Assembly (NCBI GenBank): GCA_910589385.1
Contig: CAJUTU010000006.1
Span: 1-64,000 of the forward strand
Length of the DNA: 64,000 nucleotides
Reading direction: 5' to 3'
Source of the DNA: an uncultured Lachnospiraceae bacterium
Lineage (GTDB): Bacteria; Bacillota; Clostridia; Lachnospirales; Lachnospiraceae
Below the pieces are notes generated by a model. It had not been told where the DNA came from, made no database searches, and was given only the letters and a program-made list of their open reading frames with translations. Below, piece by piece: positions 26,272 to 35,565 of the stretch (the first letter of the stretch is position 1; each line of letters starts with the position of its first letter). A program made the translations under genes and the position numbers.

Positions 26272-27333
26272 ATGAGAAAAAGGATCATCAGCGTTTTTTT
26301 GGCAGGCCTGCTTGCTTGTTACGCTTTGGCTGTGACAGGCTGCGGCCAAAAGGATGGGGGGAAAGGAAGCCTTACGGTTTTCAGCTATGGCGAATATATG
26401 GATCCAGATGTGTTGGAGCAGTTTACAGAGGAGACTGGGATTGAAATTAAATATGAAGAGGCGCTCACTCCTGAAGAGATGTATGCGAAATACAAATCAG
26501 GCGCGATAGAATATGACCTGCTCTGCTCCACAGATTACATGCTCCAGAAATTTATCAATGAAGGGGAACTACAGGAAATAGATATAGATACACTGGAAAA
26601 CGGCGGGAATATTGGAGACAGATATTGGGAACTGGCCACTGCATTTGACCCGGAAAATCAATATACAGTGCCTTTTTTCTGGGGGACTCTTGGCATCCTA
26701 TATGATACTTCCAGAGTGAAGGAACCTGTGGACAGCTGGGATGTCCTGTTTAATGGGGAATATGCCGGAGAGATCATCATGCAGAACAGTATGCGTGACA
26801 CGTATATGGCGGCGTTAAAGTACTTGGGATACTCTTTGAATACCAATGATGAAAATGAAATCCGAGAAGCACAGGAACTTCTGGTTGAACAGAAGCCGGA
26901 TGTGCAGGCTTATCTGGTAGATGAAGCGAGAGATGAGGTTGTGGCTGGAAATGCGGTGATGGCAGTCGTATATTCAGGGGAGGCATATCTGGGTCGGCAA
27001 TATAATGAAAACCTGGAGTATGTGGTTCCAAAAGAAGGCTCAAATGTATGGCTGGATGCGTGGGGGGTCACAAAATATTGTGAGGATATGGAAGCTGCGC
27101 AGCAGTTCTTAGACTTTCTGTGCCGGGAAGATATGGCCCGCAAAAATTTTGAGTATATCTACTATTCGACTCCGAACGAGGCAGTGATTGAAGCATTGTC
27201 GGAAGAAGAGAGGGCAGATGAAACATTAGTTCCGCCGGAGGAAGCGACAGAGAATTGTGAAGTCTGCCTGCAGGCAGAGCCAGAGATCAATGACCTGATG
27301 AATGAACTTTGGAAAGAATTAAAAGCGGACTGA
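26272..27333 (+). CDS. potD: spermidine/putrescine-binding lipoprotein
   Basis: This 353-residue protein has a lipoprotein signal with lipobox AVTGC (Cys near residue 24) and a type II periplasmic-binding fold beginning LTVFSYGEYMDPDVLEQF, as in PotD/PotF. It captures polyamines outside the membrane and hands them to PotBC. ATG 26272 has GAAAGG 9 nt upstream; ATG 26263 lies too close to that site. The 80-nt gap from potC carries no terminator. Confidence 0.95.
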   Translation: MRKRIISVFLAGLLACYALAVTGCGQKDGGKGSLTVFSYGEYMDPDVLEQFTEETGIEIKYEEALTPEEMYAKYKSGAIEYDLLCSTDYMLQKFINEGELQEIDIDTLENGGNIGDRYWELATAFDPENQYTVPFFWGTLGILYDTSRVKEPVDSWDVLFNGEYAGEIIMQNSMRDTYMAALKYLGYSLNTNDENEIREAQELLVEQKPDVQAYLVDEARDEVVAGNAVMAVVYSGEAYLGRQYNENLEYVVPKEGSNVWLDAWGVTKYCEDMEAAQQFLDFLCREDMARKNFEYIYYSTPNEAVIEALSEEERADETLVPPEEATENCEVCLQAEPEINDLMNELWKELKAD

Positions 27334-27372
27334 GATATCATTGCGGTTCTGCCAGGAGACTCTGTATCAATG

Positions 27373-27424
27373 AAAGAGCAGTTCCAAAATAACTTATGGC
27401 TCGTTATTTTGGGACTGCTCTTTT
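27373..27424. terminator. terminator between potD and aroC
   Basis: A perfect 21-bp inverted repeat: AAAGAGCAGTTCCAAAATAA at 27373-27392 and its complement ending at 27423. It can serve both convergent transcripts. Confidence 0.9.
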
Positions 27425-27443
27425 ACTATGAAAACGTCAGAAA

Positions 27444-28544
27444 TTAATCGTGATATATTTTTTTTAAGTATTCCATTCTGCTGCCCATATTTTGCAGCAG
27501 CAGGTCAGCAACCGTGATCGCGGCCATGGATTCTACGACTACTACGGCACGCGGTACGATCACAGGGTCATGCCGCCCATGGATGGTAAGCTCTGTATCC
27601 TCCCCGTTTTCAGTGACTGTCTGCTGCGGCTGGGCGATGGAAGGGGTAGGCTTTACAAATGCCCGAAATACAAGTGTATCCCCATCACTCATTCCGCCCA
27701 GGATTCCGCCGGCATGGTTGGTCTTTTTTTGAACAGCATTGCCATGCATAAAAAAAGCATCATTATTCTGGCTTCCGTTTAGCAGGGCAGCATTCCTGCC
27801 TTCCCCGAATTCGATTGCTTTTACGGCGCCAATGGAAAGGATTGCCTTTGCAAGACAGGCATCCAGTTTTTCGAAGACAGGTTCTCCAAGTCCGGCAGGG
27901 AGTCCGTTGATCATACACTCAATGGCTCCGCCGCAGGAATCCAGCTTTTTCATCATAGAATCCAGATAGGACGCGGCATCTTTGGCGCGTTCGTTGTTTG
28001 GCATATACAGTGTGTTCTGGGAAATCTCATCGAACCGATATTCGGATTCCGGTACTTCTACCGGCCCAATGGCTTTAGAAAAGGCTGTCGTATGAATGCC
28101 CAGTTCCTTTAAAATGAGGGAGGCCACTGCGCCGCCGGCTGTGCGTCCAATGGTTTCTCTTCCTGAGGAACGTCCTCCGCCCCTGTAATCCCGGAAACCA
28201 TATTTCTGTGTATAAGTATAGTCTGCATGACCGGGCCGATAAACAGAAGCAATGTTCCCATAATCCCGTGAGCGCTGATCCTGGTTTCTCACCAGCAGGG
28301 AGATCGGGGTTCCTGTTGTGCGGCCCTCAAAAGTGCCGGAAAGGATTTCAACCTGATCACTTTCCTGGCGTTTGGTAGTGTAGCGGCTCTGCCCAGGTTT
28401 CCTTCGGTCTAAAAAAGCCTGTATATGTGATACATCCAGAGGTAATCCAGCAGGGCAGCCGTCGATGACAACTCCGATACCGGCGCCATGGGATTCTCCC
28501 CACGTTGTGATACGGAATAGATTTCCGAATGTGGAACCACTCAT
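27444..28544 (-). CDS. aroC: chorismate synthase
   Basis: This 366-residue enzyme converts EPSP to chorismate using reduced FMN, the last step of the shikimate route. Family motifs are present: GESHGAGIGVVIDGCPAG, then RPGHADYTYTQKYGFRDYRG with GGRSSGRETIGRTAGGAVA, and a C-terminal RHDPVIVPRAV. I chose the ATG at 28542-28544 on the minus strand, with AAAGGAGG upstream; the frame extends 12 codons further but without a ribosome binding site. No other aro gene is nearby. Confidence 0.96.
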   Translation of the reverse strand: MSGSTFGNLFRITTWGESHGAGIGVVIDGCPAGLPLDVSHIQAFLDRRKPGQSRYTTKRQESDQVEILSGTFEGRTTGTPISLLVRNQDQRSRDYGNIASVYRPGHADYTYTQKYGFRDYRGGGRSSGRETIGRTAGGAVASLILKELGIHTTAFSKAIGPVEVPESEYRFDEISQNTLYMPNNERAKDAASYLDSMMKKLDSCGGAIECMINGLPAGLGEPVFEKLDACLAKAILSIGAVKAIEFGEGRNAALLNGSQNNDAFFMHGNAVQKKTNHAGGILGGMSDGDTLVFRAFVKPTPSIAQPQQTVTENGEDTELTIHGRHDPVIVPRAVVVVESMAAITVADLLLQNMGSRMEYLKKIYHD

Positions 28545-28588
28545 ATTAAAATATCCTCCTTTGGAATTTGATTTCAGCATGCTTATTT

Positions 28589-28617
28589 ATTATACTCAAA
28601 TGCTTTTGAAGTGTAAA
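28589..28617 (-). promoter_or_regulatory. promoter of aroC
   Basis: On the minus strand: TTTACA (28612-28617), a 17-nt spacer and consensus TATAAT (28589-28594), about 45 nt before the ATG. Confidence 0.65.
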
Positions 28618-28713
28618 GTCCCCTGTGCGGTAAATGAGGGATTGTAAGCAAATTGTAACCGTATTCTTAATATTTAATTTTTTGCTGTACATTCTGTAGA
28701 TTTCGTTATATAA

Positions 28714-28742
28714 TTGACTCTGGATGTGTAGGCGACTAGATA
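28714..28742 (+). promoter_or_regulatory. possible promoter of the L,D-transpeptidase gene
   Basis: TTGACT at 28714-28719, a 17-nt spacer and TAGATA at 28737-28742. It lies only 28 nt before the ATG, leaving a very short leader. Confidence 0.5.
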
Positions 28743-28770
28743 TTGATTTTTAATGAGGGAGAATCACTAA

Positions 28771-30849
28771 ATGAGCAAACAAAGCAAGAATCATGAAGAT
28801 GATTTTTACGAGGGTGAACAGATAAGTTTCGATGATTATTATCTGGACGATGAAGACTACTATCTGGATGATGACATAGAGGATGAAAAGGAATACGAAG
28901 AGAAAGAAAAGTCTGTCGTTAAGGTAGATAAGAATCCAAAAGAATCCGGCGCTGAGAAGAAGAGTACTGATCAGGGACAGAAAGAGCTTGCGGCCGAAAG
29001 AGACCACATCGAAAAAGAACGGAAAGAGTCCGATGCCAGACAGAAAAAAGTAGATGGGAAGACTCAGGATCTGACTAAGGAACGAAAGGAAAACCAGGTT
29101 AAGAAACCTCAGGATGGAAGTAGAGAATCTGGGAAGGGATATCAGGCATCTGACGGCGAAGATAGGAGTGTAAAGGTTCGGGATCAAGAAGATATGAAAA
29201 AAGAGAGTGCAAACAAATCAGGTAAAAAAAGGGAGGATCCAGGCAGAACGGATTCTGGTCCGGGGAAATCTGGAAAGCCAAAAAGCAGTTCGGGAAAAAG
29301 TGATACGCAAAAAAGCGGAACAGGAAAATCTGGTGCGCAAAGAAACAGTGCAGGAAAAAGTACAGGATCAAAAAGCGGTCCAGGAAAGCCAGGGACACGA
29401 AAAACACCGGCCAGGAATGGAAGAACATCCGGCAGAAAAAAACAGGCAGGCTATACAGGGTTAAAAGTGGCGGCCATCACATTTGGCGTGCTCCTGGCGG
29501 CATGTGCAGCGGTATACATAGGGATTTCTACCTATTTTACGAGTCATTTCTTTATGAATACGGAGATAAACGGCCAGGATTTTTCAAGAAAGACGGTAGA
29601 AGATGTCCAGCAATACCTGCAGGAACAGGTTCAGGATTATAAGCTGACAATTTTGGAAAAGGACAACAAGACAGATACGATCAACGGGGAAGAGATTTCT
29701 CTTAGGTATGAAGAAAATAAAGATATTGAGAATGTATTGAAAAGCCAGAATGCATTGATGTGGCCAAAATGCTTTTTTGTAAAAAATTCTTCTAAAGCTA
29801 CGGTAGAAGTGTCCTATGACAGAGATGCATTAGAGAACCGGATCCAGGGGCTGGAGTCATTGAAGGTAGAGCAGGTTCCTCCGACCTCTGCGTACCCGAA
29901 ATTCGACGGTACGGAGTTTGTTGTGGAGCCGGAAGTGACAGGGACAGAGGTGGACGTAGATATTCTGCGTGAAAAAATACATCAGTATATTTCCGAATTT
30001 CAGCCAGAATTGGATATGCAGGCGGAAAATTGTTATGCAATGCCGAAATATACTTCGGAATCAGGAGAGGTACGGGCTGCATGTAACGAGATGAATCAAT
30101 ATCTGCAGGCAAGTATTACATATACGATGGATCAGCCGGTTGTTGTGGACAGGACTCTGATCTCCAACTGGGTGAGCGCTGACAATGATATGAAGGTGAC
30201 ATTCAATGAGGCGGCTGTCCGTGAATGGCTGCGTGAGTTCGGGAAGCAGTACGATACGATTGGGAAGACAAGGAGTATTACCTCGCCTTACGGAAAGACT
30301 GTGGAGGTATCTGGAGGAACTTATGGATGGTCAGTGGATGAAGACGCAGAGTTCACCACATTAGTCAACAGTATAAAAAATGGAGAAGTGGTGACAAAGG
30401 AGCCGGCTTATTGTGACAGGGCAGTTTCACATAGCGCTCCGGAATGGGGCAATACTTATGCAGAGGTGGATCTGTCCGCTCAGCATATGTGGTATATTGT
30501 AGACGGCGGTATCGCATTAGAGACGGATGTGGTAACAGGTGTACCGATTCCTGAGAAGGAAACACCCAGCGGTGTGTACAGCATTTTGGAAAAGGAATTA
30601 AATTCTACATTGGTAGGCGAGATCGATCCGGCGACCGGGCAGCCGGAATACCGGACTTTAGTTGCATATTGGATGCGTGTGACCTGGAGCGGAATCGGGT
30701 TTCATGACGCCAACTGGCAGCCGGCTTTCGGCGGTTCGCTGTATGCTACCGGAGCAGGCTCTCACGGCTGTATCAATATGCCAGTGGGCCAGGCGGCTTC
30801 ATTATATGACATGATGCCGGTAGGGACTCCGGTCATTATCCATTATTGA
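28771..30849 (+). CDS. L,D-transpeptidase (YkuD) with long charged cytoplasmic region
   Basis: This 692-residue protein has four parts. Residues 1-50 are very acidic and rich in Asp/Tyr. Residues 50-225 are lysine-rich low complexity with repeated GKSG-like units. One membrane helix lies near 228-252. Outside the cell there are two PG_binding_4-type regions (about 270-490) and a YkuD domain ending in the catalytic motif SHGCINMP near 664. Such enzymes form 3-3 cross-links in peptidoglycan with a cysteine nucleophile. The long disordered cytoplasmic tail is unusual in size; its function is unknown. It is a single gene upstream of tgt. Confidence 0.9.
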   Translation: MSKQSKNHEDDFYEGEQISFDDYYLDDEDYYLDDDIEDEKEYEEKEKSVVKVDKNPKESGAEKKSTDQGQKELAAERDHIEKERKESDARQKKVDGKTQDLTKERKENQVKKPQDGSRESGKGYQASDGEDRSVKVRDQEDMKKESANKSGKKREDPGRTDSGPGKSGKPKSSSGKSDTQKSGTGKSGAQRNSAGKSTGSKSGPGKPGTRKTPARNGRTSGRKKQAGYTGLKVAAITFGVLLAACAAVYIGISTYFTSHFFMNTEINGQDFSRKTVEDVQQYLQEQVQDYKLTILEKDNKTDTINGEEISLRYEENKDIENVLKSQNALMWPKCFFVKNSSKATVEVSYDRDALENRIQGLESLKVEQVPPTSAYPKFDGTEFVVEPEVTGTEVDVDILREKIHQYISEFQPELDMQAENCYAMPKYTSESGEVRAACNEMNQYLQASITYTMDQPVVVDRTLISNWVSADNDMKVTFNEAAVREWLREFGKQYDTIGKTRSITSPYGKTVEVSGGTYGWSVDEDAEFTTLVNSIKNGEVVTKEPAYCDRAVSHSAPEWGNTYAEVDLSAQHMWYIVDGGIALETDVVTGVPIPEKETPSGVYSILEKELNSTLVGEIDPATGQPEYRTLVAYWMRVTWSGIGFHDANWQPAFGGSLYATGAGSHGCINMPVGQAASLYDMMPVGTPVIIHY

Positions 30850-30910
30850 TGTCATAGTATGCGCAAGACGCTGCCGGCGGCAGGGGTTTTTGCATATAGA
30901 AAGAGGGAAA

Positions 30911-32029
30911 ATGTACGAGTTATTAAAAACAGACGGGATGGCGAAAAGAGGACGTTTTCATACAGTCCATGGGGTGATAGAGACCCCGGTATTCATGAAT
31001 GTAGGGACTGCGGCGGCGATCAAAGGGGCGGTTTCCACAGATGACCTGCGCCAGATCAAGACTCAGGTGGAACTTTCCAACACTTACCACCTTCACGTCA
31101 GGCCGGGTGACCAGATTGTGAAGAAGATGGGAGGCCTTCATCGATTTATGAACTGGGATAAGCCGATCCTGACAGATTCCGGTGGGTTTCAGGTGTTCTC
31201 CCTGGCGGGATTACGGAAGATTAAGGAAGAAGGAGTCCATTTCCATTCCCACATTGACGGTCGTAAGATTTTTATGGGGCCGGAGGAAAGCATGCAGATC
31301 CAGTCGAATCTGGCGTCTACCATAGCCATGGCATTTGATGAATGTCCTTCAAGTGTCGCAGACAGGGCCTATATGGAAAATTCCGTTGCAAGGACGTATC
31401 GATGGTTGAAGCGTTGTAAAACAGAACTTGACAGGTTGAATACTCTGCCGGATACATTGAACCGACAACAGATGCTTTTTGGCATCAACCAGGGCGGTAT
31501 TTATGAGGATATCCGTATGGAACATGCAAAACAGATCCGGGAACTTGGACTGGATGGATATGCCGTTGGCGGCCTGGCTGTTGGAGAAAGCCATGAAGAG
31601 ATGTATCGTATCCTGGAGGCTGTGGTGCCGGTTCTGCCGAAAGACAAGCCAACGTATCTGATGGGAGTAGGGACTCCGGCGAATATATTGGAAGCTGTGG
31701 AAAGAGGCGTGGACTTTTTTGACTGTGTCTATCCGTCGCGAAACGGGCGGCATGGACATGTTTATACCAACCATGGCAAGCTCAATCTTTTTAATGCCGC
31801 ATATGAGACAGATTCCCGTCCGATCGAGGAAGGATGTCAATGCCCTGCATGCAGAAGTTACAGCCGTGCCTATATCCGGCATCTGCTTAAGGCAAAGGAG
31901 ATGCTGGGAATGCGTCTCTGCGTCCTGCACAACCTGTATTTCTACAATACAATGATGGAAGAAATCCGGGAAGCTATTGAGGCAGGGGATTATAAGGGTT
32001 ATAAAAAGAGAAAGCTGGCAGGATTTTAG
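30911..32029 (+). CDS. tgt: queuine/preQ1 tRNA-guanine transglycosylase
   Basis: This 372-residue TIM-barrel enzyme swaps guanine-34 for preQ1 in GUN-anticodon tRNAs. Visible are the catalytic LTDSGGFQVFSL, YAVGGLAVGE, the nucleophile region GVDFFDCVYPSR, and the zinc ligands CQCPAC with Cys and His in LCVLHNLYF. The start at ATG 30911 (MYELLKTDGMAKRG) fits the family; the frame's TTG at 30890 lacks a ribosome binding site. There are no queC-F genes in the window, so preQ1 may come from elsewhere. tgt followed by yajC is a common order. Confidence 0.96.
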   Translation: MYELLKTDGMAKRGRFHTVHGVIETPVFMNVGTAAAIKGAVSTDDLRQIKTQVELSNTYHLHVRPGDQIVKKMGGLHRFMNWDKPILTDSGGFQVFSLAGLRKIKEEGVHFHSHIDGRKIFMGPEESMQIQSNLASTIAMAFDECPSSVADRAYMENSVARTYRWLKRCKTELDRLNTLPDTLNRQQMLFGINQGGIYEDIRMEHAKQIRELGLDGYAVGGLAVGESHEEMYRILEAVVPVLPKDKPTYLMGVGTPANILEAVERGVDFFDCVYPSRNGRHGHVYTNHGKLNLFNAAYETDSRPIEEGCQCPACRSYSRAYIRHLLKAKEMLGMRLCVLHNLYFYNTMMEEIREAIEAGDYKGYKKRKLAGF

Positions 32030-32104
32030 GACTGCGCTTCAGGTGAAGATCATAATAAATCTGTACCCCGGAGATGATCTCGAAAGAAAATATTGAAAAT
32101 AGTC

Positions 32105-32133
32105 TTGAAGTATCAGCTTTTTTTGTGTATGAT
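32105..32133 (+). promoter_or_regulatory. promoter of yajC
   Basis: TTGAAG at 32105-32110, a 17-nt spacer and TATGAT at 32128-32133, about 42 nt before the ATG. Confidence 0.6.
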
Positions 32134-32174
32134 TAATATATTATGCAAAATTACATTATTTAGGAGGAAATAAG

Positions 32175-32480
32175 ATGAATGGAGTACTGGCTGCAAATCA
32201 GGCGGCAGGCATGGGCAGTATATTTATTATGTATGCAGTGGTAATCGGTGTGTTCTGGTTCTTTTTAATGCGTCCGCAGAAGAAAGAGCAGAAAAGAGTC
32301 CAGGCAATGCTTTCCACAATGGAAATTGGGGATACAGTTCTGACGACAAGTGGATTTTATGGGGTGATTATTGACATTTCAGATGAAGCAGTGATCGTAG
32401 AATTTGGAAGTAATAAGAACTGCCGGATTCCGATGCAGAAAGCAGCAATCGCACAGCTTGAAAAACCAGGCGCTGAATAG
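32175..32480 (+). CDS. yajC: preprotein translocase subunit YajC
   Basis: This 101-residue protein has a single N-terminal helix ending in the hallmark FFLMRPQKKEQKR, then a small cytoplasmic domain (IGDTVLTTSGFYGVI). YajC associates with SecDF and YidC. TTAGGAGG lies upstream of ATG 32175. No secDF follows in this window; a terminator does. Confidence 0.95.
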   Translation: MNGVLAANQAAGMGSIFIMYAVVIGVFWFFLMRPQKKEQKRVQAMLSTMEIGDTVLTTSGFYGVIIDISDEAVIVEFGSNKNCRIPMQKAAIAQLEKPGAE

Positions 32481-32497
32481 AGCAAATCAGGAAAAGA

Positions 32498-32527
32498 CCG
32501 GATGGCAGATGCATCCGGTTTCTTTTT
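32498..32527 (+). terminator. terminator after yajC
   Basis: ACCGGATG and CATCCGGT form an 8-bp stem, followed by TTCTTTTT. Confidence 0.8.
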
Positions 32528-32587
32528 AAAATAGGTTTCTTTAGTATCCCATATGATAGAAAACAATGCCATTTCAAAATGTAAGGG

Positions 32588-32616
32588 TTGAAACGGCCGG
32601 AAAAATGCGGTATGAT
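32588..32616 (+). promoter_or_regulatory. promoter of the leuB-ilvD-ilvB genes
   Basis: TTGAAA at 32588-32593, a 17-nt spacer and TATGAT at 32611-32616. The leader of about 55 nt is too short for a T-box, and none was seen. Confidence 0.65.
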
Positions 32617-32678
32617 AACAAATAGCTTTTTTTAATATTGAAGTATGTATGTTTTGGCTAGGGAAGGATGAGACGGTT

Positions 32679-33764
32679 ATGAAGTTGAATATTGGTGTGA
32701 TCAAAGGTGATGGAATCGGGCCGGAAATTGTGGCGGAGGCGATGAAAGTCCTGGATAAGACAGGGCAGGTTTACGGACATGAGATGAATTATACACAGCT
32801 TTTGATGGGTGGGGCATCCATTGACGTCCATGGGATTCCGCTGACAGATGAGACGATCGAACAGGCAAAAGCAAGTGATGCCGTATTGATGGGTTCTATC
32901 GGAGGAGATGCGAAAACATCCCCATGGTATCAATTAGAACCGTCAAAAAGACCAGAGGCCGGACTTTTGAAGATCCGCAAAGCATTGAACTTATTTGCAA
33001 ATTTAAGGCCGGCAGTCCTGTATGACGAATTGAAAGGGGCCTGCCCCTTAAAAGAAGAAATTACCCAGGGCGGATTTGATATGATGATCATGCGGGAGCT
33101 GACAGGCGGCTTATACTTTGGCGAACGTTCTACAGAAGAAGTGGACGGACTGATGACAGCCCATGATACCCTTACATATAATGAAGCCGAGATCCGCAGG
33201 ATTGCAAAACGCGGTTTTGATATCGCGATGAAGCGGCGCAGGAAAGTGACCAGTGTAGATAAGGCGAATGTATTGGATTCTTCCAGACTTTGGAGAAAAG
33301 TGGTGGAAGAAGTTGCCGCAGAATATCCGGAGGTGGAGCTGGAGCATATGCTGGTCGACAATTGCGCGATGCAGCTTGTCAAGGATCCGAAGCAGTTTGA
33401 TGTTATTTTGACAGAGAATATGTTCGGTGATATCTTGTCCGACGAGGCGAGTATGGTGACAGGTTCCATCGGGATGCTGGCATCTGCAAGCCTAAACGAA
33501 AGCCGGTTTGGATTGTATGAGCCAAGCGGCGGTTCAGCGCCTGATATTGCCGGAAAGGGGATTGCAAATCCGATCGCAACGATTTTATCGGCAGCCATGA
33601 TGCTCCGGTTCTCTTTTGATCTGGACAAAGAGGCGGATGCAATAGAAAATGCGGTATCTAAAGTTTTAAAAGATGGTTACCGTACAATAGATATTATGTC
33701 CGAAGGAAAGATGCAGATTGGAACCAGTGAGATGGGAGACAAAATCTGTGGTTATATCGGATAG
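32679..33764 (+). CDS. leuB: 3-isopropylmalate dehydrogenase
   Basis: This 361-residue enzyme makes 2-oxoisocaproate in leucine synthesis with NAD+. It shows IGVIKGDGIGPEIV, the substrate-binding RELTGGLYFGER typical of LeuB, and GSAPDIAGKGIANP near the C-terminus. ATG 32679 follows GGAAGG; the upstream ATG 32649 lacks a ribosome binding site. It leads leuB-ilvD-ilvB; leuA and leuCD are not in the window. Confidence 0.95.
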   Translation: MKLNIGVIKGDGIGPEIVAEAMKVLDKTGQVYGHEMNYTQLLMGGASIDVHGIPLTDETIEQAKASDAVLMGSIGGDAKTSPWYQLEPSKRPEAGLLKIRKALNLFANLRPAVLYDELKGACPLKEEITQGGFDMMIMRELTGGLYFGERSTEEVDGLMTAHDTLTYNEAEIRRIAKRGFDIAMKRRRKVTSVDKANVLDSSRLWRKVVEEVAAEYPEVELEHMLVDNCAMQLVKDPKQFDVILTENMFGDILSDEASMVTGSIGMLASASLNESRFGLYEPSGGSAPDIAGKGIANPIATILSAAMMLRFSFDLDKEADAIENAVSKVLKDGYRTIDIMSEGKMQIGTSEMGDKICGYIG

Positions 33765-33858
33765 CACATATCAATGAGCCAGAATCTCCATTCATAATGG
33801 CGCAGTACTGGCCCGCAGGGGTGTCTGGCTATGATTTCTGGAAAGGAAGGATACGAAT

Positions 33859-35529
33859 ATGAGAAGTGATACTGTTACAAAAGGCGTACAGCAGGCGCCT
33901 CACCGCTCCCTGTTTAACGCACTTGGATATACAAAGGAAGAATTGGAGAGACCGTTGGTAGGAGTGGTCAGCTCTTACAATGAGATTGTGCCGGGACATA
34001 TGAACCTGGATAAGATTACAGAAGCAGTAAAGATGGGGGTATCTATGGCAGGAGGAACACCGGTCATGGTGCCGGCCATTGCAGTATGTGATGGGATTGC
34101 CATGGGACATATCGGGATGAAGTATTCTCTGGTCACCAGAGACCTGATCGCAGACTCTACAGAAGCGCTGGCAATGGCGCATCAGTTTGATGCACTTGTG
34201 ATGATCCCAAACTGTGATAAAAATGTGCCGGGGCTATTGATGGCGGCGGCAAGAATCAATATCCCTACTATTTTTGTCAGCGGAGGCCCTATGCTGGCCG
34301 GACATGTGAAAGGGCAGAAGAGGAGCCTGTCCAGTATGTTTGAGGCAGTCGGTTCCTATGCGGCCGGAACGATGACAGAGGAGGATGTTTGCGAATTTGA
34401 AAATAACGTATGTCCAACTTGTGGTTCCTGTTCCGGTATGTATACCGCGAACAGCATGAACTGCCTGACAGAAGTACTTGGTATGGGTCTTCCTGGGAAC
34501 GGAACGATCCCGGCAGTGTATTCTGAACGTATCCGGTTGGCAAAGCATGCCGGGATGCAGGTCATGGAACTGGTGAAAAAGAACATCCGTCCAAGGGATA
34601 TCATGACAGAAAAAGCAGTTCTGAACGCATTAACCGTAGATATGGCTTTGGGATGTTCTACGAACAGTATGCTCCACCTTCCTGCGATCGCGCATGAGAT
34701 CGGAATGGATTTTGAGATTGATTTTGCAAATGGAATCAGTGCGAAGACACCAAACCTGTGCCATCTGGCACCGGCAGGCCCTACTTATATGGAGGATTTA
34801 AACGAAGCGGGCGGAGTCAGCGCAGTGATGAATGAATTGAATAAAAAAGACTTGTTGAACACAGATTGTATGACAGTGACAGGGAAGACCTTGGGAGAAA
34901 ATATTTCCGGATGTGGCAACAGGAATCCGGAAGTCATCCGACCGGTGGATAATCCGTATAGTGCCACAGGCGGTCTGGCAGTGCTGAAAGGAAACCTGGC
35001 CCCGGACGGCAGCGTGGTAAAACGTTCCGCAGTGGTAGAAGAGATGCTGGTGCATGAAGGCCCGGCCAGGGTCTTTGAGTGTGAGGAGGATGCGATCACA
35101 GCGATCAAAGGCGGTGAGATCCATCCGGGAGATGTTGTGGTCATCCGTTATGAAGGACCAAAGGGCGGACCTGGAATGAGGGAAATGCTGAATCCGACTT
35201 CCGCGATCGCCGGCATGGGTCTTGGATCTTCTGTTGCGTTGATCACAGACGGCCGTTTCAGCGGCGCATCCAGGGGAGCTTCCATCGGACATGTTTCTCC
35301 AGAAGCGGCAGTTGGCGGGCCAATTGCATTGGTAGAAGAAGGGGATATCATTAAGATCAATATTCCGGAGCTGAAGCTGGAACTGAATGTTTCAGACGAA
35401 GAACTGGCAGAGAGAAAGAGGAAATGGCAGCCCAAGGAGCCGAATGTAAAGACGGGGTATCTGGCAAGATATGCTTCTATGGTAACATCCGGTAACCGGG
35501 GCGCTATATTGGAAATACCGAAATCATGA
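33859..35529 (+). CDS. ilvD: dihydroxy-acid dehydratase
   Basis: This 556-residue iron-sulfur enzyme forms 2-keto acids in valine and isoleucine synthesis. Cluster cysteines are in NCDKNVPG and CPTCGSCSGMYTANSMNCL; the C-terminal segment DGRFSGASRGASIGHVSPEA is typical. GGAAAGGAAGG lies before ATG 33859. ilvB follows after 36 nt. Confidence 0.97.
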   Translation: MRSDTVTKGVQQAPHRSLFNALGYTKEELERPLVGVVSSYNEIVPGHMNLDKITEAVKMGVSMAGGTPVMVPAIAVCDGIAMGHIGMKYSLVTRDLIADSTEALAMAHQFDALVMIPNCDKNVPGLLMAAARINIPTIFVSGGPMLAGHVKGQKRSLSSMFEAVGSYAAGTMTEEDVCEFENNVCPTCGSCSGMYTANSMNCLTEVLGMGLPGNGTIPAVYSERIRLAKHAGMQVMELVKKNIRPRDIMTEKAVLNALTVDMALGCSTNSMLHLPAIAHEIGMDFEIDFANGISAKTPNLCHLAPAGPTYMEDLNEAGGVSAVMNELNKKDLLNTDCMTVTGKTLGENISGCGNRNPEVIRPVDNPYSATGGLAVLKGNLAPDGSVVKRSAVVEEMLVHEGPARVFECEEDAITAIKGGEIHPGDVVVIRYEGPKGGPGMREMLNPTSAIAGMGLGSSVALITDGRFSGASRGASIGHVSPEAAVGGPIALVEEGDIIKINIPELKLELNVSDEELAERKRKWQPKEPNVKTGYLARYASMVTSGNRGAILEIPKS

Positions 35530-35565
35530 CAGAAACCGCAAAAGAATAATTAGGAGGTGCCTGCA

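Noticed and set aside
30850..30910. preQ1 riboswitch before tgt
   Set aside because: The gap is too short and has no preQ1 aptamer-like pseudoknot; tgt is read from the upstream gene or a weak local promoter.
32530..32678. T-box or leader peptide before leuB/ilvD/ilvB
   Set aside because: The leader from the mapped promoter is only about 55 nt; I found no T-box sequence and no run of leucine or valine codons.
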